64,000 nt of DNA from Lepidonotus clava. Lineage: Eukaryota > Annelida > Polychaeta > Phyllodocida > Polynoidae. The notes under the pieces are model-generated. The model was not told the DNA's origin. It did not search any database and was given only the letters and a program-made list of their open reading frames with translations. Below, piece by piece: positions 37,601 through 48,402 of the stretch. Position 1 is the first letter of the stretch. Each line of letters begins with the position of its first letter. Position numbers and translations under genes: made by a program. The DNA is taken from NCBI GenBank assembly GCA_936440205.1, contig OW387133.1, positions 3,128,001 through 3,192,000 of the forward strand, in the 5' to 3' direction.

Positions 37601-39141
37601 TGTTTTGGGCTTTGAGAACATTATGTGCCATAAGTGTATATTCTGATAGAAGCGAATAACTCGTGAATCCTTACCTCTTGGAGCACCGTGCTCTTCTCCA
37701 GGTGGAAGAATGGGTTGTTACCCCCTGCAAGAAAGTGAAGGCATGTAGGTCACATCAGTGTACTGTATTTCAGACAACTAAATTTGATAAAAGAGAAAGT
37801 ATTAGGAAACGATGCTACACAAACATTGGATCTTTAAGTTGATTTTTCACCATTATAGTAAGGACTAAGGCACTGAGGTATCGTTGGAAATTGGATTCAC
37901 TCCATTTAATTAAATGGGAACCACATTTATAAAGGTGACCTAACCAAAATGTTCATAGATATCAGATTGCTAAAGATTTGTGAAAGTGTTACAACATATC
38001 ACCCTAATTGAACTTAGACGGCTAAGGGAGCACAGAATTTTAAAGTGACTGGGTGTCAACAGGACACCCAGACTATGGGTCCAAGGTGTCTGAGTGTATA
38101 ATAGACTAAGCCTTGATGTCACAGGACACCCGGTGGGACTTGTTAAAGAGTGTCCTGGGGCTTCAGGGGGTGGACAGGACACCTAGGACGCTGGATTTGG
38201 TGAGGCCTGCTGGCTAAAGAATTTCCATATTTTTTTTGCTGACATTGTTAAGGAATTTCAGTTCCAATATTTGGCATCAGTTAAACATATTAAACGCATG
38301 AATTATTGTATGCATTCCATGGCGATTAACAAGAAAATAAAAATCCATTTGATAGAGCACTTGAAATTCTCTACCAATTTTTTTGAATATCTTTTGAACA
38401 AACAGAGGGTGTCTGATGATTAAAATAGCACAGAATTATCCAGCGTTAGTATAACTTTAAACCATGTGTATATACAATGCAACGCATTTAAAACCTTAAA
38501 GCTAAGCTTACAGACTTTGAAGTAGGCCTAGACCTAGATCTAAATGATAGTAAATCAATTTATGTTTGTGTAACGTTACAATGCATTCCTGTTTTTAGGA
38601 AACCTTCGAGCTAGAGGCTGGATCATAATGATAAACTGGTCTTGACATAAATATGTATTGCTGTTTATTGCTCAAGAAATGTTCCTGTATTGTACTGTAT
38701 ATATTTGGTCAATTCAAATGTAAACAGATCTACACTAAAACTTTGGCTATGTGTCCTCTGACAGCGTGTCACTGTCAACAAACTGACCAGCTGTCACTGT
38801 CAACAAAACGTTCCCAAAACAGGAACCACGCATAACACAGCTTCAGATCATTATAATTTGGGTTATTGCCGCTGGATTTATATTCTACTGAACAGTGCCG
38901 CTAAGATATGTCATGGTAACTTGGTTAAAACTTGGAAGAACCAACAAATGAAAGGGAAATGTGTCAAAACAAGTCAAAACTGTCCACGACGAACGAAGAA
39001 GACGACGCCGAAGACCGGAGACCAGCGAGGAAAACATGTCTCAATTTAGGGTATTTTTGGCATATTCTTAAAATCAAAGAATCTAAAACAATAGTTTTTG
39101 TACTTACCATCTTCTTCCTCTTTTTTATCGCGCTTCAACAT
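23565..39141 (-). CDS. COPG: Coatomer subunit gamma (COPI coat), complete 21-exon gene
   Basis: Gamma-COP is a large adaptor-like subunit of the COPI coat, which sorts cargo and shapes vesicles for Golgi-to-ER and intra-Golgi transport on the cytosolic face of the membrane. I located 21 exons with GT-AG junctions. Their lengths sum to 2625 nt, which reads as 874 residues plus TAA with phase kept at every junction; human COPG1 is also 874 residues. Diagnostic blocks include [68 protein letters not shown] and [16 protein letters not shown]. The start [11 protein letters not shown] is the expected short charged N-terminus. It seems to be the single pre-duplication COPG of an invertebrate. Introns hold several MITEs, a satellite and two local duplications of exon fragments. 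Nothing suggests the gene is broken. Confidence 0.97.
23985..24250 (-). mobile_element. MITE, CAGGGTACCAACC-type, in COPG intron 20
   Basis: The sequence matches the reverse complement of 54037-54340 over most of its length (TTTCAAATTCCCTGTGTTTT, CAAGTTGTTCAAATTTAAAA, CCTGGCCAATGAAATTCC). It has no coding capacity. It ends about 10 bp from the splice donor of exon 20, so it almost abuts the exon. Confidence 0.75.
25830..39141 (-). CDS. COPG: COPG exons 1-17: adaptin-like trunk and linker
   Basis: Exon bounds in transcript order: 39108-39141, 37675-37724, 36722-36802, 34021-34092, 33500-33655, 32644-32736, 31971-32057, 31354-31470, 30967-31007, 30482-30683, 30041-30151, 28974-29147, 28287-28530, 27685-27760, 26984-27087, 26412-26537, 25830-25904. 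Exons 1-16 encode residues 1-589, the alpha-helical HEAT-type trunk shared with AP adaptor large chains, which binds zeta-COP and Arf1-GTP. Exon 17 (about residues 590-614, [19 protein letters not shown]) is the low-complexity hinge. Junctions follow the GT-AG rule in all cases I checked. Confidence 0.95.
27122..27181 (-). repeat. Partial duplicate of COPG exon 15 with its acceptor
   Basis: Sixty bases repeat 27033-27092 with very few differences, 89 bp away. On the minus strand the copy has an acceptor (GGCCCAG|GTCTGAGC) and the first part of exon 15 ([16 protein letters not shown]), then departs from the exon before any donor. It is therefore a truncated exon copy lying just upstream of the real exon 15 in intron 14. 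Confidence 0.9.
29771..29885 (+). mobile_element. hAT-type MITE fragment (CAGAGATGCCA end)
   Basis: Begins CAGAGATGCCACTTCC and then has GTAGGAAAAGTAGG and AGTAGGAAATCCTAC, matching the interior of the element at 40942-41196. The opposite terminus was not found, so this looks like a one-ended or decayed copy in COPG intron 11. Confidence 0.55.
32991..33132. mobile_element. hAT-type MITE copy (CAGAGATGCCA ends), COPG intron 5
   Basis: Left end CAGAGACACCATTC and right end ATATGGCATCTCTG are imperfect inverted ends of the family at 34460-34735, with TCCGGAAATCCGG inside. The 8-bp flanks do not match, so the target duplication has decayed or the left border is wrong. Confidence 0.5.
33176..33540 (-). 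repeat. Exon-intron boundary minisatellite at COPG exon 5 donor
   Basis: The end of exon 5 with its donor (ATCACCGAT|GTAAGG) and the following AGAATTTATAAGTCAGTTAT is repeated downstream in intron 5. Long copies carry about 35 bp of exon 5 (GGCCCGCCATCNGGGCGCTC) starting near 33251 and 33401; short copies near 33199 and 33350 carry only the donor part. Long plus short makes a unit of about 150 bp. The true exon end is at 33500. Each copy keeps a good 5' splice site. The exon pieces are one base shorter than the true exon, so they are out of frame relative to it. Confidence 0.9.
34460..34735. mobile_element. hAT-type MITE with 8-bp TSD, COPG intron 3
   Basis: Ends are CAGGGTTGCCA and TGGCATCTCTG, an imperfect terminal inverted repeat. 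GAGTAGGC occurs perfectly at both borders (34452-34459 and 34736-34743). An 8-bp target duplication with CAGNG...TGCCA ends is typical of hAT transposons. At 276 bp with no open frame it is non-autonomous. TCCGGATTT pairs with AAATCCGGA inside. Confidence 0.85.
34797..36165. repeat. About 117-bp intronic satellite carrying TCTGCTTGGAGAGTG twice per unit
   Basis: About eleven units lie in COPG intron 3. Each has TCTGCTTGGAGAGTG, some 12 bp, a second TCTGCTTGGAGAGTG, then a spacer (ATTACCAGCAGTCAAAACAT, AAACTTGATGCAAAAA). Unit starts at about 34801, 34920, 35037, 35150, 35264, then 35583, 35700, 35819 and 35938 give a period of 113-120 bp. Purine-rich spacers at about 35345-35490 and 36020-36140 end two blocks that align with each other, so the array also has a higher-order repeat of about 655 bp. 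Confidence 0.9.
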
Positions 39142-39300
39142 GTGCATAGACTAAGTATTTCCACAAAAATGCCGGTTTCTGAAGCCAGTTCAGACTTCTC
39201 CACGTCACTTTGGGCGAGTGCGCAGGTCGGGTGCGCAGCTTCCGGTTCTCATTCAGGTCTCGCTGCACAAATTTAAAATTATAAACGTGGGGTAAAAAGG
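39142..39300 (-). promoter_or_regulatory. COPG promoter region (TATA-less)
   Basis: Within 110 bp upstream of the start codon are two TGCGCA motifs (NRF1-like half-sites, in GAGTGCGCAGG and GGGTGCGCAGC) and an ETS-type CTTCCGG, with no TATA box. This layout fits a housekeeping gene. It is motif-level evidence only. Confidence 0.4.
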
Positions 39301-40098
39301 GGCGTGTCCCCATTACAATGTATTTGGACGATTAATGACAATAAAAGATCAAATGGATGTCAATGTATGCAGCTTGAATATCTGGATACACTTTTGGTGG
39401 ATGTTGTTTGTCTTATAAATGTATTAAAATGATGAAATTAGGGAAAATATGACCTGCAAACATGGACTGGATGTATAATTAATCTTCCAGATCTATAATC
39501 ACATGGTTATGATTTTTATCTATGAAGCAAGCTCAAGCAAAAAGGTAATGATTATTATGTCAAATGCCAGAGAAAACAAGAAAAAACATATCAGTCAGAT
39601 GCACTTAGGGAAAAACGCATATTCCTTGCCTTGGTCTTGGAGTGGATTTGGGGAAATTGAAATAATAAAAAGAGGACAACCTGTTGAGTGTTGAGGAGCA
39701 GAATATAAAACCAAATAATGAAAAAAAATAATGAAAAAATGAATGTCTTCCATAACATGAATTACAATATTGTCTTTATGTCATTGTGGTCCCAGTCATT
39801 AAAGTTGTGATACCTTTTTTAGGCTATGTCTATTTTTAGCCTCAGGACATTACGTAATGGTCGAGGTCTGTATGCAGATGACAGCCACCCAGGGGCCGGC
39901 CACCGATATCTCCCCGAATTATCTCCTCTGAACCCTTATCTAAACGCGCAATCTCCCAAAACAACGTGCAATATCCAAGATCAGACCACGAGGAAGGCTT
40001 GTGAAGGTTGCACGGACGCAGACTTGGAGCAGAAAATCCAGACGCCAGCTCTGAATCCCACAGACGACTCAGAAACATGTCGACCAGGGCCGAGGAAA

Positions 40099-40163
40099 AT
40101 GGCGCCGGGGAAGGGACCGGAGAGACGGAGACGGAGCGAAAATGTCAGTTTGTCAAAGAAAAC
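40099..40163 (+). CDS. Candidate first coding exon, divergent from COPG
   Basis: ATG in good context (GGAAAATGGCG) opens 21 codons plus two bases, read as MAPGKGPERRRRSENVSLSK and so on, ending at a consensus donor (AAAAC|GTAAGTG). The frame is open upstream to 39826, so a longer start is possible. The piece is basic and GC-rich in an AT-rich setting, and its ATG is 958 bp from the COPG ATG on the opposite strand, as in a divergent gene pair. No downstream exon was identified and the product is not recognised. Confidence 0.4.
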
Positions 40164-40941
40164 GTAAGTGAAACTTAAATTTTTGGGTGCTGGGAGGATG
40201 TATGTGTGTCGGGTGGGTGGCTAGGATAGTTGGTTTGGGGTGACATTGTAGAACAGGGCGGATTTACGTGGGGTTCTGGAGACGGTAAGTAGGGCAGACG
40301 TCTCCCCGGCCTCCCCCCGCCCTGCTCCCGGCCAGACTCCTCCACCCCGCCCCGGCCTTTCCCCCTAACATTTATACACAACTAACGCTTTTGCAATCGC
40401 CAATTTGAACATTTCTACGGCGCTTTGAATACAAGCAGGACAAATAGGACATGTTGTTTGCATTTGTGGCAGGAAGAAAGTGCATTGGCGTGAAATCAAA
40501 GGTCATTGATGAGTCAAAAATGTCCCCGATTCTAGACAGGAAAAGCCCCTGCTGAGTGCTGTGCCCATGGCTGGGAGGAATTTCAGGTCAAACTACATCT
40601 GCACTCAGTGACCCACTTTTTAAGTCTGCAGCAAAATTTGTCCCCATGCCAATAGAACAGAGTGGTCGTGAACAATTTTGCATTCAGCGATCTGAATAAT
40701 AAGGCTTAGAAACAACAAAAGTTGTTGTGTTCTGGTAAATACCTGACCTTCCCTAAATTGTTTGCCTTAACCTTTTTTCCAGGATTTTTTTTTCAATTTT
40801 CAAATTGATCAAAATCCTTTTATTTTTACCTAAATGATTCCCATAAAAATTCAATAAAATTGAGCTATCTGACGGTAACCAAATTGGATACAGACTATTT
40901 TTGCTCAATATATCCCACTAATAAGATAATTATTGCAGTTA

Positions 40942-41196
40942 CAGAGATGCCATTTTTCCTACTCTTGTAGGATTTCCTACTTTTTGGTGGTTTTGGATTG
41001 CGCAGCCGATTTTTCTTTCAGCACTTTCATATCAGTTGAAGAGTATTTTTGGGTTGTTTCAAGCTATTTAAGTACAAATTCTATGTAAAAATTCTTTTCC
41101 TGAAGGTAATAGTTGCTCCTATTTGTTTCTGGAAAAAAGTAGGAAAACCATTTCCTACTTTTCCTACTTTTTCATCAGTCGGGATTGGCATCTCTG
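40942..41196. mobile_element. hAT-type MITE copy (CAGAGATGCCA ends)
   Basis: Begins CAGAGATGCCATTTTTCC and ends TTGGCATCTCTG. The interior has paired TTTCCTACTTTT and AGTAGGAAA tracts, as in the fragment at 29771. Flanks TGCAGTTA and CATTTAGG do not match cleanly, so the target duplication is unclear. Confidence 0.7.
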
Positions 41197-42024
41197 CATT
41201 TAGGAATTAAGAAACAATAGAAAATCTGACCTACCATTTTATTCAGACCCATGTTACCCTAACGCAATGAGACAATTAACTATTTTTTTATAATAAATTT
41301 CGGTTTTCAGTGATAATGTTAGAAATACTTAGAATGCGACACTCCCTATCAAATTTGCTGAGACATATTTCACTGTAATGTGCCATTTTTGGCAAATTTT
41401 CCATGGAATTAAAATTCCTAATATTTCATGGGCGCACTGAGTCTGATCTCAAAACCAATGTGCCATTGAACATTTTATTGCGCCCAGGGCGCATGGCGCA
41501 GTCCATTTTCACCGCTTTTAAAGAATCAAGTCATTTTAGCTGAAACTTCCAAAATCACGATAAATGTAATACTGTACTTTCACTTAGCTGCACTCAATGA
41601 ATGGCCGACCTGGGCATGTTGTCCTGCAAAACATGTTGATTATAGCAAATATTATATAGATCATTTTATTAGTTCAAGGTGATACAGGAAAGTTGTTCCA
41701 ACAATAGAAAAAAGTTCCACTCTTTCACTTAGTCTAAGGTTTTATATTTCACTTTAAAATATTGCTAGGTTATGATAAACCCATAACCGGCCAGGGAGAA
41801 GGTCCTCGGTAGGTTATTAAAGCCGCTTTCTCGTCCGTGAGGCAGATGTATTTTGATACGTTGTTACCCCCTGAGGGCCGTGCCAATTTGGTGAGGTGAC
41901 CAATAACATTGCCGAATAACATTCTAACAGTGCAAAACACGTCGCAGGCCGTCGGGTCGTTAAACTTACGTCAGCGTATGTTAGCCTAATGACGGCAGGA
42001 CGAGAATGTCCCTTTAACCCTCAG

Positions 42025-42096
42025 TGTGTCAGGGATCATATCAGCCTTCCGGTTGCCCTGCAGGCCCTGCCCTCAAGCTGATATCCCTGACACACC
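42025..42096. repeat. Hairpin-forming inverted repeat
   Basis: TGTGTCAGGGAT-(CAT)-ATCAGC at the left pairs with GCTGATATCCCTGACACA at the right: 18 bp of perfect complementarity with a 3-nt bulge, around a loop of about 33 nt. No tail of T residues or promoter supports a small RNA gene. It may be a MITE remnant. Confidence 0.6.
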
Positions 42097-43365
42097 TTGA
42101 CCCACCTCGTACCTCCTCCCTAGTAATGTGTACCTGTATCGCATCTGTTTCTGTGTACCTATATAATCAACATCAGACATTGCATTCAAACTTTTCCTGT
42201 GATAGGTATAAGTGCTCCTATTTGCTATCTTTGTTCGTCATGTGCAGGTTTATAATGGTATGAGAATCGACCCACATTGATGTCAACATGTGACTTGGTA
42301 GAAACAATAGCTTCAGTAAGTGATATTTTGCATGCGTGGTGCCAGCTTTACAGGTCATCCCTGATTTTAATAGTAGTGATACAGGGATCTGCCATGGCCT
42401 AGGCCACTAGAGTATCTGAAAATGTACAGTGTACCCTAAACCCAAGGTGCACAGTTTTGCTGCTGGGTGCTCTTTTTTCAACTGTGCACCCAGATGTGCA
42501 CCATATTATCTGGTAGACAAATGTTTTCAGTCAATGAGTCATGACAATGCAAGAACTGTTGGCTGCCAGTGTGACTAGTTTTGGGAAGTCTGCACCCGAT
42601 TTACGTGCAAAATATTTCGTAATTTCTGAAACTTCACTAGCATTGGTATATATATAGAAAATATGTATCCCAAGATGATTCAAGTTGAGTAGACAAGAGT
42701 CAAATGCAGCACTGATACGGGCAGGTTAATAATCAGTATATCACCCTGGAGGGTGATACGGGAAAGTAGTTCCAGCATATATAGAGTTAACTCCCCATTA
42801 TTAAAACTGTGGGGGGGGGGGGGGGGGGCTAAAATGTAATTCTTTAATTAACTAGCTACGAGAACATTTCCAAGTGGACGGCCTCTTTCACAAAATGTTG
42901 GATCTGCCATTTGTATGTGGAGAAACTGTCGTTCAGAAACAAAGTAGCTGTGTTGACTTGGTTGTTTGAGTTCTAAAAAGGCCCTAATATCAATCAAACT
43001 ACATTCTTTGCACATGTATTTCATATTTCTGTGGTTCGCCTAAAGCCCACTAGGGGGCGATGTGGTGGCTCTAGTACCTGTTGATCCCACTAGGTGGCAG
43101 TACAGTACTGGACCCAGGGGGCGCCACTTTGCTGATTACGTCGAGTCTTAGTTCCTGCTTTTGACACTAGGTGGTAGCGCCTATGCAAAATGAAAAGACT
43201 TGCAAATCCACCCCGCCCCCTCGCTTTTGATAGTTCTCTCATCTTTTCCCCTTACAGTACTGGAAGAACAATCATAATCGAAATAGTTTGATAGGGTCCA
43301 CCAAAGGGAAGGACGTATAATCAGGGGCGTCATCCAACGATTATATGCCAAAAGAAATTGATTAT

Positions 43366-43530
43366 GGGCCTTCCATTATTAAAAGGCACGCACCAAGGCA
43401 AAGGGGAATGGGGTCTGGGATCTTTTTAAATGTGCGTGCATTCGTGTACAAATCCAATGCGTACTTTGTCCTTAGGGAGGTGGGGGTCTCACTTTTTTTT
43501 TAATGTGCACACAAACTCAATGGAAGGCCC
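43366..43530. mobile_element. MITE, GGGCCTTCCATT ends, copy 2
   Basis: Left GGGCCTTCCATTATTAAAAG and right CTCAATGGAAGGCCC are inverted ends of the 19849-20018 family, with related interior blocks (ACGCACCAAGG, AATGCGTACTTTG). TAT flanks both borders, a possible 3-bp target duplication. Confidence 0.7.
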
Positions 43531-43734
43531 TATAGACGAATATGAAGCTTAGGGGGTCTTATATAAGGGTGCTGCGTGTAATGGATTATCTATTTGTATT
43601 TAGAGCGAAAATCTGGTTAAAGCGTTATTGCTTGTTCAGAAATATTATCCTCCTCTCAGGTTTTCAAATTAGGTGATGTAAAGTCTCTGCATAGTGAAAT
43701 CCCCAGTACAAAGTGGGGGGGTGGATGGGGGGGT

Positions 43735-43975
43735 CCCATGTCCCTTGTCGAATTTAAAAAATGGCCCTGTCGCCTGTCCCTATATCTCAGTTTAGACCCA
43801 TGTCCCCTGTCGAATTTAAGAAATGGCCTTGTCCCATGTCACTATCTTTTTAAGGCCCCTGTCCCCTGTCGAATTTAAGAAAAAGGCAATGTCATTTGTC
43901 CCTTATTTGCCCTGTCCCCTGTCGAATTTAAAAAACTGCCATGTCGCCCTGTCGATTTTAGGGGTCTACACCCCC
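43735..43975. repeat. TGTCGAATTTAA / CCCTGTC repeat, copy 2
   Basis: Five or so copies of CCCTGTCGAATTTAAGAAA separated by TGGCC or similar, ending TGTCGATTTTAGGGGTCT. It is a longer relative of 6170-6305. Confidence 0.7.
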
Positions 43976-45620
43976 CAAGGTCCCTGTCCTGTAGCCTATA
44001 TTCCACATACCCATTTTGCTGCCGATTTTAAAAATCGACAGTGGGAATTAAGGTTAAATATAGACATGTTTTATATTTCTAGGAAGGTTTTAGAATTCTC
44101 TTACCAATGGTATCTACGATATAACATGTCATGTTAAGTTATCTGAGAAGATCAAATATAAAATCGGCAACATCAAAATCAGTATGTGGAAATAATACAG
44201 GCTGTGGTCAGAAAGCAACGAACTTCATGAAAGAACTATTATAACATCAACGTCGATTGTCAAACGTTAACTCCCCTCATTTGTTTTACGGTAGGAAATG
44301 CAAAGCCTCTGGATACGCACATGATCCCTTTATAAGCAGGACCGTCTTAACGACTTTTACAAATATTTGCGGAGATCTTGGACCAAAGACTGAGTAAAAG
44401 GTAATCCCCTGGTCACAAGTGGGTCCTGGAGTGTGTGTAGGGGTAAGGGTTAAACAGTCACCTCTTCAACATTTAGTATGTTAGGCCAAATAAAAAGGAA
44501 CGTAGTTGTGTTCAGGTAACCCGACCTATCCTAATATTTCCGCCATATCCTATTTTTTTCTTTTTTTTATGACAATTTTTCTAAAAACATTTAAATCCAA
44601 TAAAAATCAGTTAAATCGCAGGAAATGGCATATATTTGATATAGAGATGCTCGAAATTGTTGTGGAAGGTATCTTCTTTAGTGAGTTCTAAATTTTCAAG
44701 AATGGCCGAGTCTATTTGAGTATGTTCAAAACACAATTAAATGGACCTGACTCTCCTCATTTTGTGGACGTATGTTACCTGAACACAACTATGTCAGTCT
44801 TTGGCCTTAGTAAACGGTGACCACTCCAAACCCTGCCGTCTTGGGTCGTTCTCATTCTCTCAGCATTTTACCTCGGTCCGCCGCTGGGGGCGCTGTAGTC
44901 TGTTTCATCAGACCCACTGTTTCCCAAAGTAGCTAAGTAGGTCAGGGACGGACTAGGGGCGCTGGGGAGCTCACCGCGGTATGCCGTTGTGAACCGCCAG
45001 GTAGCACCACTGAAGGGGCACCTGGTTCCTGAAAGTCGGGAGGAAGGATACTAATTAGAGCCATACCTCGGCCATATGCCGCATCCTCTACTCTGTCTTG
45101 CTACGATTACGGAGGAATCTGAAGCGACGGCGGAATATGCGTTACCCCAAACCACAGAAATGCACCGACAGTCTTGTTCTAAGTAATCGACTTCTGTGCC
45201 CTAACCCATAGAGATACATATATGTTATATAAGATGTTATATATGTCTATACCTAACCTCAACAAATGCACTGTTGGTGTATGTATATACATGTACTAGG
45301 TCTAACAAATTAGGGGTGCCCTAGAAAATTGAATCGACTTTGATGGAAAAAGTTTAAAGTGGATAGTGAGTGATGCAGAGGCACCCTGACGAAGGTGCAA
45401 CTGTTATTGCATTAAAAAAAAGGAAAAGAGAGAGAACAAAATAATAGTTCCCTTAGCGGTGATTTGTAAATAAAGGGGGTAAAATTGAGCACTGGCGCTG
45501 TTCTCTGGAAACCTGGTTAACAAAATTAACTCCAATAAATGGATATTGAAATGACATTTAAAAATCACTTTCAAGCGTCTAACTTTTTGTTAAAAGGGGT
45601 GAAATATCTTTAGTTTTTAA

Positions 45621-45760
45621 GGGGGTGGGGTGGTCTAGTTGTTAGCGTCTTGGCATTGCATGTGGCCGGCCCAGGTTCGCTACCCAGTGCTGACTATTTG
45701 GTCAGCTCATCTAGCTGTCGTTCTCACCAGTATAGATATGATCATAGGCTTGTGGCAAAA
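45621..45760 (+). repeat. tRNA-derived SINE-like copy
   Basis: TGGTCTAGTTGTTAGCGTC (45631-45649) resembles an RNA polymerase III A box and GGTTCGCTACC (45674-45684) a B box at tRNA-like spacing. The surrounding sequence does not fold as a full tRNA cloverleaf with a CCA-ready acceptor stem, so I call it a SINE head rather than a tRNA gene. Confidence 0.5.
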
Positions 45761-45877
45761 AACAGAGTTGATCTTGATATAGCTGAAAAATTGCTGAGCA
45801 GACCTTAAACTCCAGCACATCATCTTCTTTTTTTTTATACCACATTCATATACACATATGGTTGGAGATACGCTAAC

Positions 45878-45995
45878 ATGCAGGATGCACTCTCCAAACA
45901 GACTCTTTGACCCCTCCCTCAGTCTCCATACACACAATGGTAAATCATTAAGGCCGTCATATGCTTAATACCTCTGCATGGAGAGTGCAACATGC
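45878..45995. repeat. Inverted pair of CACTCTCCAAGCAGA-type motifs
   Basis: ACATGCAGGA then TGCACTCTCCAAACAGACTC at the left faces CCTCTGCATGGAGAGTGCA then ACATGC at the right. This makes inverted ends of about 20 bp around about 60 bp, and it uses the same motif as the COPG intron satellite. Confidence 0.6.
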
Positions 45996-46123
45996 TCCCA
46001 GCCGTGAAAGACGTCGAGGATTATCCCCATCGACCGCTCGGCTGGTGTGGCCTGCCCCGGTCGGCTGATCCCCGGCGTTATTACCGTCTAATACATGGGG
46101 TATTACGGGGACCAGCGACTCGG

Positions 46124-46198
46124 GTTCAGGGGTATCAGTAAAAGTGGGACTAACTTAGAGGTTCAGGGGTATCAGTAAAAGTGGGACTGACCTTAGAG
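46124..46198. repeat. 37-bp tandem duplication
   Basis: GTTCAGGGGTATCAGTAAAA and the following GTGGGACTAACTTAGAG occur twice in a row, at 46124-46160 and 46161-46198, with a one-base length difference. Confidence 0.9.
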
Positions 46199-47077
46199 CA
46201 GGGGGAGTAAAATTACTCTCCATGCTTAGAGGGAAAGCTGAGCGGTTTGAAGGGTTATCCTTAAAGTAATCCCTGAGTAACGGTTAATTTGGAGTAGAAT
46301 TTGGGTGCTGGGTGCATGCACAGTCGTAGTGAAGCCCAGGGAAGGGATAAGATAATTTGACAGAAACCCATATCATAATCAAAAGTTTTGCCTTTTGAAT
46401 TGTAGCAACGGAACAATAGTCTTTTTCATATGCAATTTTCAATGTGTTTTATGCAATTTTCAATGTGATTTATTTTAAGATAATCTCGGTGTTCCAAAGC
46501 GATGTGTCCATGAAGATCTTGAAATATCGTAGATTGGTTTTTTCATTTTTAAGGCCATTACAACAGTCTAATATTAAGGTATTTCTGAAGGAAGGCCTTA
46601 TAAAGGCCTGATTTTTAGATCCAGTAGAAGTTCAGAAAATATGGAGCAATTAAGTTAAGGAACGTATTTACCCTCATGATCTAAATGTGTGCAAAACACT
46701 TTATCAACACTTTATCATTCTTTTTTTAAAAATAATATGGAATGTTTTACAGAAGAGCAGCATTTATAATGTTATTCTTATTGTTGGTTCAAATAAAGAA
46801 AAATCGTTTGTATTCTGTAAAATCCTCTTAAATCTAGATTCACACCACAACCTTTAACATCCCACCATGTTCCTGTTCGATCCGACATCACCTGCTGGTA
46901 AAGATGACACAAACAAACACCTGTTGTTATTCCCCGCTGACATAAGGAGGGGGTATTAACCATCCGTATTACCCGGGGACGTACCCGGGGTTCATACTGC
47001 CCTGTCACTGGGCCAGCTGTGATCCGTCAGTGCGGCAGGTGGTGTTACAGGTTGTCCCCTGGGGAGCACTCAACATT
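46199..47077. other. Intergenic DNA, nothing recognised
   Basis: Plain AT-rich sequence that becomes GC-rich towards 47.0 kb. No exon or repeat terminus was seen. Confidence 0.4.
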
Positions 47078-48021
47078 ATACATCCCGGGGAGTACAGACG
47101 GCTGTACATCCCGGGGAGTACGGACCGTCATACGTCCCAGGGAGTACGGACCGTCGTACGTCCCGGGAAGTACGGACCGCCGTACTTCCCGGGGAGTACG
47201 GCCGTCGTACGTCCCGGGGAGTACAGACCGTCGTAAGTCCCGGGGAGTACGGAGAGTCGTAAGTCCCGGGGAGTACGGACCGTCGTAAGTCCCGGGGAGT
47301 ACGGAGAGTCGTACGTCCCGGGGAGTACGGAACGTCGTATGTCCCGGGGAGTACGGACCGTCGTAAGTCCCGGGGAGTATGGACCGTCGTAAGTCCCGGG
47401 GAGTACGGACCGTCATACGTCCCGGGGAGTACGGAGAGTCGTAAGTCCCGGGGAGTACGGAGAGTCATAAGTCCCGGAGAGTACGGACCGTCGTAAGTCC
47501 CGGAGAGTACGGACCGTCGTACGTCCCGGGGAGTACGGAGAGTCGTAAGTCCCGGGGAGTACGGACCGTCATACGTCCCGGGGAGTACTGACCGTCGTAA
47601 GTCCCGGGGAGTACGGCGAGTCGTAAGTCCCGGGGAGTATGGACCGTCATACGTCCCGGGGAGTACTGACCGCCGTAAGTCCCGGGGAGTACGGCGAGTC
47701 GTAAGTCCCGGGGAGTACGGAGAGTCGTAAGTCCCGGAGAGTACGGACCGTCGTAAGTCCCGGAGAGTACGGACCGTCGTACGTCCCGGGGAGTACGGAG
47801 AGGCGTATGTCCCGGGGAGTACGGACCGTCATACGTCCCAGGGAGTACTGACCGTCGTAAGTCCCGGGGAGTACGGCGAGTCGTAAGTCCCGGGGAGTAC
47901 GGATCGTCGTAAGTCCCGGGGAGTACGGAGAGTCGTAAGTCCCGGGGAGTACGGAGAGTCGTAAGTCCCGGGGAGTACGGACCGTCTTAAGTCCCGGGGA
48001 GTACGGACCGTTGTACGTCGT
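47078..48021. repeat. 26-bp CpG-rich minisatellite with higher-order structure
   Basis: About 36 copies of a 26-bp unit, typically GTCCCGGGGAGTACGG, then ACC or AGA, then GTCGTAA or GTCGTAC. One copy is 25 bp; the rest hold the period exactly. Variants are ordered: seven consecutive types in units 15-21 recur as units 25-31, a 10-unit (260-bp) higher-order repeat, and a three-unit pattern (GTCATAC, CTGACC, GGCGAG) recurs within it. Each unit contains CCCGGG and GTACG...CGTAC palindromic parts. Because 26 is not a multiple of 3 and the unit lacks stops in several frames, long open frames appear on both strands; they are by-products. Confidence 0.97.
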
Positions 48022-48368
48022 ACGTGATAAGAGACAGGTTAGGGTAATAGGTGCACTATTTAAAGCATGCTTTAGGCTATTGGGTGCACCATTTAAAGCC
48101 TGCTTACCACCGCCCATTTACCCTCAACCCCACGTAAATTTTCACCAGATCAAACCAGAGAGAGTAAAGTTAAAACCTTTGAAAAAAAGAATACCAGCGA
48201 GGGGACTGACACAAATTCCCACGTTTCCTTTCGAAACCCCTAAAAGTGTCAGACTTCCTCACAGTTTAGAAGTGACAGTTCTAACAGGCAGGGGAAGGGG
48301 CGGTAATGAACATTTTTCGATTTGTCCCTCTGGGGCCGGGAATTAACATCAAAAACCAATGATTGACC

Positions 48369-48402
<34 letters not shown>

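Larger units (their letters stand above)
40164..45620. other. Intergenic DNA with MITEs and dispersed repeats
   Basis: Apart from the elements listed separately (40942, 42025, 43366, 43735), the stretch shows only AT-rich sequence and a G run near 42811-42828. No splice-bounded coding segment was recognised. Confidence 0.35.

Noticed and set aside
47019-48117. Long open frames on both strands (up to 156 codons) with repeating PGTYDGPYSPG-like peptides
   Set aside because: They coincide exactly with the 26-bp minisatellite; a unit that lacks stops in several frames and is not a multiple of 3 gives such frames on both strands.
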